Source: JAZDLC01 sp043802345
Lineage (GTDB): Bacteria > Planctomycetota > B15-G4 > JADJEK01
Length of the DNA stretch: 20,675 nt
Assembly (NCBI GenBank): GCA_043802345.1
Contig: JAZDLC010000245.1
Span: 1-20,675 of the forward strand
Reading direction: 5' to 3'
The notes under the pieces were generated by a model. That model saw nothing but the letters and a program-made list of their open reading frames with translations. It was not told the origin of the DNA and searched no databases. Positions 1-7,041 of this stretch are shown in pieces; the first letter of the stretch is position 1, and every line of letters begins with the position of its first letter. The position numbers were made by a program, and so were the translations under genes.

Positions 1-200
1 GCGGGCGCCTGACCCTCGCCGCCAGTACTGACCCCGCCACATCGAGGCTTCGCCCCTCCTCTCCGCGAGTTACGCCCGTCAGCCATGCGAAAGCGTGGTC
101 TCCGCGCCTCGCCACGGAGACGGGTTTACTGAATGCTTACGATCACTCTGCTACTCCCCATCTTGTGCCTGGAAGAAAGTCCGCCCCGGTTCGGTTCCGG
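1..200. other. No gene seen upstream of the DUF1080 gene
   Basis: I found no supportable gene here. One plus-strand frame stays open into the DUF1080 gene, but it lacks a recognisable motif upstream of the signal peptide. No tRNA-like fold or repeat was apparent. Confidence 0.5.
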
Positions 201-206
201 TACAAT
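201..206 (+). promoter_or_regulatory. Candidate -10 box (TACAAT) for leaderless transcription
   Basis: TACAAT matches the sigma-70 -10 consensus TATAAT at five of six positions. It lies exactly 6 nt before the ATG at 213, so the expected transcription start falls on or next to the A of the start codon. No Shine-Dalgarno sequence is visible. The -35 region 16 to 18 nt upstream is poor. Leaderless initiation is inferred from spacing alone. Confidence 0.4.
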
Positions 207-212
207 CCGCGC

Positions 213-1001
213 ATGAAAGACAACAGTCGACTGCTAGCTCTCGCCGCTGTAGTGGCGGCTGGTCTGCTGCTTGCCGCATTCGCCCCCGCGCCGCTGGCGC
301 AACAGGAGGGATTCGACGACACGCCGTTTCTTCCGGGGGGAAAGTGGCGTGTTCACGACTCGAAGCGCCCGAACCCACCGGTCGTGACGCCCGGCAAAAG
401 CGGCGCACCGCCCTCGGACGCGATCGTGCTGTTCGATGGGACCGGCCTGTCCGCCTGGGTGCACGAAGACGGCAACGATCCACAGTGGCGGCTCGTCGAC
501 GGCGCCATGGAGGTGAAGGGCGGCGGCCCGCTTTGTTCCCGCGAGCACTTCGGGGACTGCCAGCTCCACGTGGAATGGGCCACGCCCGCCGAGGTGAAGG
601 AGAAGGGGCAGTTCCGGGGAAACAGCGGCGTGCTGCTGATGGGGTTCTATGAGGTGCAGATCCTCGATTCGTACGACAACCGCACCTACGCCGATGGTCA
701 GGCCGGGGCCATCTACGGCCAGACGCCGCCTCTCGTCAACGCCAGCCGCGGGCCCGGCGCGTGGCAGAGTTACGACATCGTGTTCCGGGCGCCCGTGTTC
801 GACGGTGAAGAGGTCGTGAAGAAGGCGCTCCTGACCGTCTTCCACAATGGAGTGCTCGTCCAGGACGACGTTGAGGTCCTCGGGGCCGTGGCCTATCGCG
901 CCCTGCCCGAATACCGGCCACACCCCGCCGAGGGACCGCTCGTCCTGCAGGACCACTGGTACCCCGTCCGCTTCCGCAACGTCTGGATCCGGCGGCTGTA
1001 G
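213..1001 (+). CDS. Secreted DUF1080 family protein (3-keto-disaccharide hydrolase-like)
   Basis: This 262-residue protein starts with a clear signal peptide: a basic start MKDNSR, a hydrophobic stretch to about residue 25, then APLAQ. The mature part has DUF1080 hallmarks: VLFDGTGLSAW (72-82), a W-x-L-x-D-G-AMEV segment (92-101), and GNSGVLLMGFYEVQILDSYD (137-156) followed by an AIYGQ.P segment. This beta-jelly-roll family resembles concanavalin-like lectins. Some members hydrolyse 3-keto-glycosides, and others may only bind glycans. ATG 213 is chosen because the signal peptide begins there; an upstream in-frame GTG at 165 would put unrelated residues before it. The gene is monocistronic and converges on the next gene. 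Family assignment is firm; substrate is unknown. Confidence 0.85.
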   Translation: MKDNSRLLALAAVVAAGLLLAAFAPAPLAQQEGFDDTPFLPGGKWRVHDSKRPNPPVVTPGKSGAPPSDAIVLFDGTGLSAWVHEDGNDPQWRLVDGAMEVKGGGPLCSREHFGDCQLHVEWATPAEVKEKGQFRGNSGVLLMGFYEVQILDSYDNRTYADGQAGAIYGQTPPLVNASRGPGAWQSYDIVFRAPVFDGEEVVKKALLTVFHNGVLVQDDVEVLGAVAYRALPEYRPHPAEGPLVLQDHWYPVRFRNVWIRRL

Positions 1002-1006
1002 TCGCC

Positions 1007-1021
1007 GGGGTACCGGTCCCC
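1007..1021. terminator. Weak hairpin between convergent genes
   Basis: GGGG and CCCC flank TACCGGT, giving a 4-bp GC stem with a 7-nt loop between the two convergent stop codons (999-1001 and 1030-1032). There is no T-tract, so a bidirectional terminator role is only a suggestion. Confidence 0.2.
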
Positions 1022-1029
1022 TTCCCTTC

Positions 1030-2574
1030 CTACTCGGTGATGAGAAACTCCCGCTTGGCGGCGACGGTGCCGTAGAGTTCCTTGGTGTCGTAGACGACCG
1101 AGACGATGAACCTCTCTTCGGGGCCGGTGAGCTTCAGGTCTTTCGGTACACGCCATGTGTACCCGCAGGTGCCGTCTCACCCGAAGGGGAGCGTACCCTC
1201 GACGATCTTCTCCCCGCTGGCGCGGGTGATGATGACCTTCGGATCGAGGGACACGCGGCGACCGGAAATGGAGGTTCTCCCGGCGGCGGAAGTGGACTCC
1301 TTCCTGGTCGTCTGGGAGGTGTCGTAGATTCTGCGGAACATGATGTCGAGTTTCGGGTCGGTGAGCACGGCCAGCACCTCGACTGCCTCGCCCCGCCGGT
1401 AGCGCTGTTCCTTCGCCGGCGCGGCGAACATGACCTCCGGCGGCGTGGAGAAGTCGAGGATGAAGGGCTGATCCTTGCGGACCTCGATGGCGTAGACCGG
1501 GGATCGGTCGGTGTAGCCGCGGGGCTTCCCATCCGCGTGATAGTTGAAGGAGATGCTGATCTTCAGGTGCCCATACTCGAGGTCGAGGTAGCTCGGCCGG
1601 TAGTTCCCCACCGGCAGTCGGCAGCTCGCCGCCGGCTCATTCCAGCTACCCTCCGCGGTCTGACCGACCGCGACCGCGACCCGTTCGTTCTCCAGGGAGC
1701 CCTCCATGCTGAACTGTTCGAGCTTGCGGTCGCCAGCGGCCAGTTCGAAGGTCCCGAGGTCGCCGCGGTAGCGGCGGACTGTGAGTTCATCACCCAGCGG
1801 CGTTGCCGAGAAACCATAGAGCTGTCCGTCGAGCCGGTGCATCGCCCGAAGCTGGTCCCCGCCCCACCAGTGGGGGCTGCCTCCCCGACCACCTTCGTCG
1901 GAAATCAGCAGGGTCGTGCCCGGACCGTCAAAGGGGCGGGCTGCATAACGGGCATTCCCGAGGTACAGCTTGAGGCATCTGTCGCCGAGCGTCAGGCTAC
2001 CCTCACGGGCCCGGGTGGCGGTGAAGGTCATGCTCCGGTACGGTTGGTCGTTGGAGGCGCGAACACTGAGCCTCGGAAGAACCTCGACCGGCCTCTCGCC
2101 GGCCGGGCCGTAGTCGCAGGTCACCCGGAAACTCTGGAAGCAGACCTGCTCCATCAGATCCCGGTAGGTGTCGGCCCGCACGGGCGGCTCGGGATGGGGT
2201 CCGAGAGGAGCGTCGTTGGTGAGGTCGAGGTCCTGGTCGAGATCGATGATCAGCCGGTCGTGGCCCGTGCCGGTTCCTCCCGACTCGTCGATCACGTACT
2301 TCCGCACGCCCCCGGCCGCGGGACCGAAATCGATGCTGCCGTAGAACGGTTCGGCGGACTTGCGGGATGGGTAGGCATGAACCTCCGCGTCGGGCTCCAG
2401 ACCACAGGAGCTGTACTGGCCCCGGGTGAGATCGGAAGAACGACCCGTTTCGAACACGGAGATCTCGGTCAGCGGGATGACCTGGACCTCTTCTGGATCC
2501 TCGGTCGCCTGGGCCGGACTCACCAGCCCCGCGAACAACAGCCAGGCAGTGGGTAGGACAGGTGATCTGCGCAT
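1030..2574 (-). CDS. Secreted protein of unknown function with an in-frame TGA (possible Sec codon or nonsense change)
   Basis: The ATG at 2574 follows an AAGGAAGGG Shine-Dalgarno sequence and begins a signal peptide (MRRSPVLPTAWLLFAGLVSPAQA). The frame encodes 465 residues, then TGA at 1177-1179 (codon 466). It continues in the same frame for 48 more codons, starting DGTCGYTWRVPKD, to a TAG at 1030-1032. The tail keeps the G/C third-position bias (41 of 48 codons). The full product would be 514 residues. I recognise no named family. The segment RLIIDLDQDLDLTND (near residue 100) resembles a calcium-binding or 'little-NDL' type loop seen in planctomycete secreted proteins, and the C-terminal third looks beta-rich. 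If TGA is a plain stop, the 465-residue protein is followed by a 145-nt coding-like 3' end. The codon may originally have been TGG, TGC, CGA or GGA, or be read as selenocysteine. Confidence 0.7.
1145..1163 (-). promoter_or_regulatory. SECIS-like hairpin 14 nt downstream of the in-frame TGA
   Basis: On the minus strand, GGTACAC, loop ATGGC and GTGTACC form a perfect 7-bp stem with a 5-nt loop. The stem begins at the 14th base after the TGA (1177-1179), and the loop occupies bases 21-25 after it. Known bacterial SECIS elements have an apical loop about 16-37 nt after the UGA. The usual G within the first two loop positions is absent here (A, T; the Gs are third and fourth), so the fit is partial. 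Confidence 0.35.
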
Positions 2575-2635
2575 GGGTCGCCCTTCCTTCGACGTGCTTG
2601 CCACTCGCCGGAGCCGCCCGCGCCGGACTGCCCCA

Positions 2636-2654
2636 GCGCATCCAGTCCATGCGC
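2636..2654 (-). other. Intergenic hairpin downstream of the glycosidase gene
   Basis: GCGCAT and ATGCGC form a perfect 6-bp inverted repeat with a 7-nt loop in the 121-bp gap between the glycosidase stop and the next start. No T-tract follows. It could be a weak terminator, a processing site or chance. Confidence 0.2.
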
Positions 2655-2695
2655 CCGCCGGAAGGAAAGCAAGGACTACCTGGTTCGATTGCTCC

Positions 2696-5296
2696 TCAGC
2701 GCTGGAACTCGAGCTCGTACCAGACCGTCGCGTGCGGCGGGCCGAGCTGGAAGGCCGATCGGCCGTCCTCGACCTTCGCCTGGTGTGGGTCGCCGCGCTG
2801 GCCGCGGTCGTCGAGGGGATACAGCACCGCCCGGCCGGCGGCGCATGGCAACCACAACGTCGCCCCGACCGGCTCCACCAGGCTCGGGGGCTCACCCCAG
2901 TCGGCGCCGACGGTGCTTCGCTCGGGATTCTTCCAACCCATCTTCGTGTTCTCGACGTGGCCCGTCACAACCAGCAAGGCGCGACGCGGGTTGCTCGTGA
3001 GCGTCTCCCCCTCGAGCAGCGTCAGGGCGAAGGTACAAAAGCCGTTCAGCGTCTTCTCCACCCGCACCTCGACGTCGTCGCCGAGGTCGAGCGTCTGCCC
3101 GTCGATGTGTCCGAGGACGACCTTGGTCCGCGGCGTTCTCACCTCGAAGACACCCCCGTTCGGCCGCGGGAGGCGCCAGTCGAGCTCGCCCGTATCGCTC
3201 TCGACGTCGGTCGTGTCCAGTGGTTCCGGCTGCGGCGTCTTCGCCTTCCCCTCCAGATCCAGCGCCACCTTGTGGCGTAGCGCCACGCGCAGGTCGAGCT
3301 GGAGCTGCTCGAGGGGCAGGACCCCCCAGGCGTAACCCGCGCGCGCGACCGAATCGATCTCCTTCCCGGCCGGCAGCGGCACCGTGACCAGGCTTCGCGC
3401 CGGCCGCACGTCGGCGCGGCGGAACAGGAGCGACGCCGCCGGCACGTTGGCCATGATCGTCGGGTGCTGGCCGACGTCGAAGAAGCCAGGGATGCAGCCC
3501 GCCTTGATCCCGTCCTCATCGTGCGCGTAGGTGTAGAGGAAGAGCGCGTCCCAGTCCTGAAGGGCCGCGACCGCGGCGAGCATCAGCGGGCCCTCCGCGG
3601 CGTGCACGTTCGGCGCGGGGTGGTTGTACTCGCTGACCATGTGCGGTTTTCCAAGCACCCGCTGGAAGGCGAGGTGGGTCAGCGTCGCTTCGCCGGGAGA
3701 GTCGACCATCGAGATGTTTCGGATGAACCAGTCGCTCTGATCCCATGGACGGTTGGGGAAGCGCGGGTGCTGCCAGTACGCGTGGGTATCGACCATGTCC
3801 AGCTCGCCCATCAGGTTCGGCGTCGAGGTCGCCACGATCGTGCCGACGACCGGCGCCAGGACCCCGAGCTCCTCGGCGAGGTAGCGGCGCATCTCGCGCC
3901 AGTGGTTCCTTTCTGTCTCAAAGAGGAAGGTGATCCAGTCCCTCCTGCCTTCGAAGGAGAGAGTGTGCGCGTCGGCCGTACGCGGAACCCGGAGGCTTCG
4001 TCTCTCCAGCGTCTCCTCTTCGCCGAGACCGATGCGGCCACCTTGGCGCAGCGACAGGTCGGCGAAGCGGAAAGTGGCTCCCTCCTGGTTCAGGTCACCC
4101 AGGTTGAACCGCGCGTTTTCGTCGCCCCGCTGCAGCAGGAAGGTGAACGAGAAGGGCTGCATCTCCCCGGTCAAAGAGAGCGAGGCGGCAAACCCCAGGC
4201 TCTGCCACGGATCGTGTGCCTGCATCACCTGCAAGCTCGCTTTCCGTGGACGGTCCGCCGCCGCGCGCAGGCTCGCCGTGTAGACCCCCGGCTCGAGCTC
4301 CAGCCCTCGCTGGTTGAGCTGCACGTGCCAGCCGGCGCTGCCGGTCTCGCGGACTTTCAACGTCACGACGCCGTCTTCGACCGATGTCTCGACGCGCGCG
4401 CCGTCGTGCTGCTCGACACTCCAGCGCTCGAAACCTCGCTCGAAGCGCACATCGGAGAGCAGCTCCTCGCCGAGCGGCTCGTCCCGGGCGCCCCAGGCCT
4501 GCGCCAGCCGCCGCGTGTCCGGGTACTTCGCGGCGAGCCATTCGTTCCACTGCCTCCGCAGATCGGACGCGAACGGCCCGGGCAACTCGTCGAGCTCGCC
4601 GCTCAACCACGTGTGCAGGAGACCGTTCTCGTTGTTGATCTCCACCACCGCCACGGCCGGGTCCTCGGCGTAGGTGAGCTGCGTGTACCGATTCCGATGT
4701 GCGAGCAGCCTGCGCGCGTACTGCTTCTGCGCCTCGAGGTGCGGCGCGTGGAAGAACCCGATCGCGTGCTGGGTCTTCCAGTTCAGCGCCCGGATCGCCG
4801 GGTCGACCCCGTCCCCGACGCCGAATCCCCGCCCGACCAGGAGGTTGAGGTCCAGGTAGATCCCGCGCTCCCGCAGCCGCGCCGCGAAATGGTCGAAGCG
4901 ATCGAGCGCCTCTTCGTTCCAGTTCTTCCAGTCGCCCGACTCGTACTCGATGAGGCGCGGCGCGCCCCAGGTCGAGTCGAGGAAGTGGAAGCGCACGCCG
5001 TTGAAGCCGAACTTCGCCATCCGCGCCGCGACCTTTCCGGCCGTCTCGTGATCGGGGAAGCAGGCCCCCGCGGTCACGTTGACCCCGAAGATCCGCAGCC
5101 GCTCCTCGCCGGTGTAGAGGTGTCCGTCCCGCACCAACACGGGTCCGAGCCCGCCCGCGGGCGCGGGCAGGGTGCCGCTGATATCGGTCGGCCCCTTTGC
5201 GACGTCGTCCCACGGCGGCGCGAACGGCACCAACTCGTCCAACGGGCCGCTCGTCCCGGTCAGGATCAGGAGAGACAGCAGTCCAGCTTGCAGCAT
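2696..5296 (-). CDS. Large secreted glycoside hydrolase, GH-A-type barrel with inserted carbohydrate-binding-like module
   Basis: This 866-residue protein begins at the ATG at 5296, preceded by GGAGGAG at good spacing, and has a signal peptide (MLQAGLLSLLILTGTSG). The upstream ATG at 5311 is possible but overlaps that Shine-Dalgarno sequence. The N-terminal barrel half (about 50-275) has RIFGVNVT, FGFNGVRFHFLDS and VVEINNENG; Glu223 in the NEN motif is the likely acid/base. A region at about 280-420 reads like a CBM4/9-type jelly roll (PGVYTASLRA, FSFTFLLQ, FRFADLSLR). The barrel then resumes with STPNLMGELDMVDTHAYW and HMVSEYNHP; Glu556 is the candidate nucleophile. The C-terminal approximately 200 residues look like beta-sandwich domains. 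The arrangement suggests a clan GH-A enzyme related to GH5; the substrate cannot be read from the sequence. Confidence 0.8.
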   Translation of the reverse strand: MLQAGLLSLLILTGTSGPLDELVPFAPPWDDVAKGPTDISGTLPAPAGGLGPVLVRDGHLYTGEERLRIFGVNVTAGACFPDHETAGKVAARMAKFGFNGVRFHFLDSTWGAPRLIEYESGDWKNWNEEALDRFDHFAARLRERGIYLDLNLLVGRGFGVGDGVDPAIRALNWKTQHAIGFFHAPHLEAQKQYARRLLAHRNRYTQLTYAEDPAVAVVEINNENGLLHTWLSGELDELPGPFASDLRRQWNEWLAAKYPDTRRLAQAWGARDEPLGEELLSDVRFERGFERWSVEQHDGARVETSVEDGVVTLKVRETGSAGWHVQLNQRGLELEPGVYTASLRAAADRPRKASLQVMQAHDPWQSLGFAASLSLTGEMQPFSFTFLLQRGDENARFNLGDLNQEGATFRFADLSLRQGGRIGLGEEETLERRSLRVPRTADAHTLSFEGRRDWITFLFETERNHWREMRRYLAEELGVLAPVVGTIVATSTPNLMGELDMVDTHAYWQHPRFPNRPWDQSDWFIRNISMVDSPGEATLTHLAFQRVLGKPHMVSEYNHPAPNVHAAEGPLMLAAVAALQDWDALFLYTYAHDEDGIKAGCIPGFFDVGQHPTIMANVPAASLLFRRADVRPARSLVTVPLPAGKEIDSVARAGYAWGVLPLEQLQLDLRVALRHKVALDLEGKAKTPQPEPLDTTDVESDTGELDWRLPRPNGGVFEVRTPRTKVVLGHIDGQTLDLGDDVEVRVEKTLNGFCTFALTLLEGETLTSNPRRALLVVTGHVENTKMGWKNPERSTVGADWGEPPSLVEPVGATLWLPCAAGRAVLYPLDDRGQRGDPHQAKVEDGRSAFQLGPPHATVWYELEFQR

Positions 5297-5395
5297 GATC
5301 TCCTCCGGCATGGTCCAGCCCCAGGCTACACCAGTCGGCGACGTCGGAGGAGGCGGTTCTAGTCGCGGGGGGTACGGCGCCTGTCGAACACTCGG

Positions 5396-6958
5396 CTACG
5401 GAGTCAGGTCGATCCGAAGGACCTCGGGCGTGCTGGAATCGACCTTGACGAATCTGCCTGTCTTGAGGCCCGGGTAGATGTACGGCGCCTTGACCAACCA
5501 GTATGAACCGGGAGCGACTCTCGGGAGGACGACTTCGAGACCCGACCCTCGGACCGATTTCCACGTGGTCCATTCGCCGTAGTGCTCCGACCAGTCCGAG
5601 CAGAGAAAGAGACTGTGTCCCTCGGGTAATGGCTCGCCCAGGGTCACGACGAGCTCGACCGTGCGGGGCTCGGAAAACGTGACCCACATGTCGCGCACCG
5701 GCCGATCGAGTTCGAGCAGCGGATCCTGGCGGTGGTCGGGCACTTGATTCAGGCCGGCCCAGAGCGCGAGCGGCGCTTCGGGAAGGCCTCGTATTTCGAA
5801 GCGACCGTATTCATCCGCCTGGGCCAGCTTCATGCACGGTCCGCCGCGCGACCGGACCTTCAGGCGTGCCCCTGCCGCCGGCTGACCATCCGGCCGAAGC
5901 ACAGAACCGGACAGCACTCCCGTGACTCGCGTCAAGGGCACGGTCGCGGGAGTGTCGGTGTCCGGATAGACGACGACTTCGATCGGCCGGACCTGCGCGA
6001 AGTTGCTGCCCGCGGGGAGCCGGGCCTCCAGGCGATAGGCGCCGGGACGCAACTCGATCTTCTTCTGCTGCGCGGGATCAAGGGTGACCTCGCGCAATTC
6101 TCCGGGCGAACCGTCGGCCGGCAGGACGTCCACGCTGCCGGCCTCGAGCGAAGGTAGCGGCGGGTCGCTCCGTACCGTGAGTCGGCCGGTTCGTGCGCAC
6201 ACCAGGCGGACGAACTCACGCTCGCCGGGCTCCAATTCGAGCGTTTGCCAGGATTCATGGGTGCAGACGACACGCAGCCCACGGGAAAGGCCTGTGAATC
6301 GAACGGTCCCGTCCAGCCCGGTCCTGCCCGAGACGCGCAGTGGCGCCACGTTGACCGTCGCTCCCCCAATCGGCTGCCCCCGGTCATCCACGCAGAGGAC
6401 ATCGATCTCGCCGGTCAGCAGGTCGAGTTCGAGCACCACCTCTGGTTGTGGCGGGGCGAGATCGACGTCCTTCACCACGGTCGACAGATCGGGCCTGCCC
6501 TTGCGATGGTTGGCGCTGATCCGAAAGGGCCCATCGTAGAGCCGCAGTGTCAGCCTGCCGCCCTGGTCCGTGAATCCGACCCGCTCGCTGTGCCGAAGCA
6601 CCCGTTCCTCATCGGGATTCAGGACCTCCGCGATGATGCGAATGCCCTCCAGGGGCGATCCCCCCGGTTCGCGAACGACGATCGTCACGTCCAGCCGCCC
6701 GTCAGACGGCGCTGAATCGGCCAGTCGCTGCGCTTTTGTTTCGTCGGCCTGGAGCCGTCGCTCCGGAACAGCGACGTGCTCCTCCGCCTTCTTTGGCAGA
6801 GCACCAGGAGCTGCCGGTCTCAGAGCTGTTTCGGGGGATCGAGTCGAAGACTCCCGCCGAGATACCCCACCCTGGTGTTCGAACGCGATCATGTACAACG
6901 CGACCACGGCCAGCAGGATCAGGACGACCAGCAAGATGCTCGACCGGGATGCGCGCAT
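5396..6958 (-). CDS. Membrane-anchored protein with carboxypeptidase-regulatory-like repeats
   Basis: This 520-residue protein starts at the ATG at 6958, behind GGGGAG at 3-nt spacing; an earlier in-frame start at 6982 would include the Shine-Dalgarno region. Residues 7-25 form one hydrophobic anchor (SILLVVLILLAVVALYMIA). A low-complexity Pro/Glu/Arg linker runs to about 85. Then come beta-sandwich repeats of the CarboxypepD_reg-like/Ig type at roughly 88-178, 183-255, 256-340 and 346-402. Diagnostic segments are VDDRGQPIGGATVNV with GLDGTVRFTGL, and LRPDGQPAAGARLKV with EYGRFEIRGLP. Such domains are non-catalytic structural or carbohydrate-facing modules. The bulk should lie outside the inner membrane. 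It follows the FG-GAP gene on the same strand with an 83-bp gap and may have its own promoter. Function unknown. Confidence 0.7.
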   Translation of the reverse strand: MRASRSSILLVVLILLAVVALYMIAFEHQGGVSRRESSTRSPETALRPAAPGALPKKAEEHVAVPERRLQADETKAQRLADSAPSDGRLDVTIVVREPGGSPLEGIRIIAEVLNPDEERVLRHSERVGFTDQGGRLTLRLYDGPFRISANHRKGRPDLSTVVKDVDLAPPQPEVVLELDLLTGEIDVLCVDDRGQPIGGATVNVAPLRVSGRTGLDGTVRFTGLSRGLRVVCTHESWQTLELEPGEREFVRLVCARTGRLTVRSDPPLPSLEAGSVDVLPADGSPGELREVTLDPAQQKKIELRPGAYRLEARLPAGSNFAQVRPIEVVVYPDTDTPATVPLTRVTGVLSGSVLRPDGQPAAGARLKVRSRGGPCMKLAQADEYGRFEIRGLPEAPLALWAGLNQVPDHRQDPLLELDRPVRDMWVTFSEPRTVELVVTLGEPLPEGHSLFLCSDWSEHYGEWTTWKSVRGSGLEVVLPRVAPGSYWLVKAPYIYPGLKTGRFVKVDSSTPEVLRIDLTP

Positions 6959-6991
6959 GTTCTCCCCTGGCTGGAGTGTCACCTCTTTCGC

Positions 6992-6997
6992 ATTCTA
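6992..6997 (-). promoter_or_regulatory. Candidate -10 box (TAGAAT) for the CarboxypepD-like gene
   Basis: TAGAAT on the minus strand matches the -10 consensus at five of six positions. It would start transcription roughly 27 nt before the ATG at 6958, leaving room for the GGGGAG ribosome binding site. The -35 region is weak (TTCTTC or TTTCTT). It suggests the gene may be transcribed separately from the upstream FG-GAP operon. Confidence 0.25.
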
Positions 6998-7016
6998 CGT
7001 GCCGACCTCCGTGGGA

Positions 7017-7041
7017 AGAAAAGGGGACAGGTGCATTTTCC
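7017..7041. repeat. REP-like sequence fragment (GGGGACAGGTGCATTTT)
   Basis: The short stretch AAGGGGACAGGTGCATTTTC resembles extragenic repeats of the GGGGACAGGTGC/GCACCTGTCCCC kind that are scattered in environmental genomes, often near REP-associated tyrosine transposases. Only one copy is seen and no transposase is nearby. It abuts the stop codon of the FG-GAP gene at 7042. The assignment comes from recalled sequence resemblance, not a search. Confidence 0.25.

Noticed and set aside
1177..1179. TGA read as tryptophan under a variant genetic code
   Set aside because: Other genes here end with TGA (glycosidase, hydrolase, both FG-GAP genes, rhaM), so TGA works as a stop in this genome.
847..2556. 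A 569-codon open frame on the plus strand
   Set aside because: It overlaps both the DUF1080 gene and the antisense gene with the in-frame TGA, and has no signal or domain pattern.
3464..5362. A 632-codon open frame on the plus strand
   Set aside because: It is antisense to the glycosidase and its translation is rich in Arg, Val and Pro with no recognisable domain.
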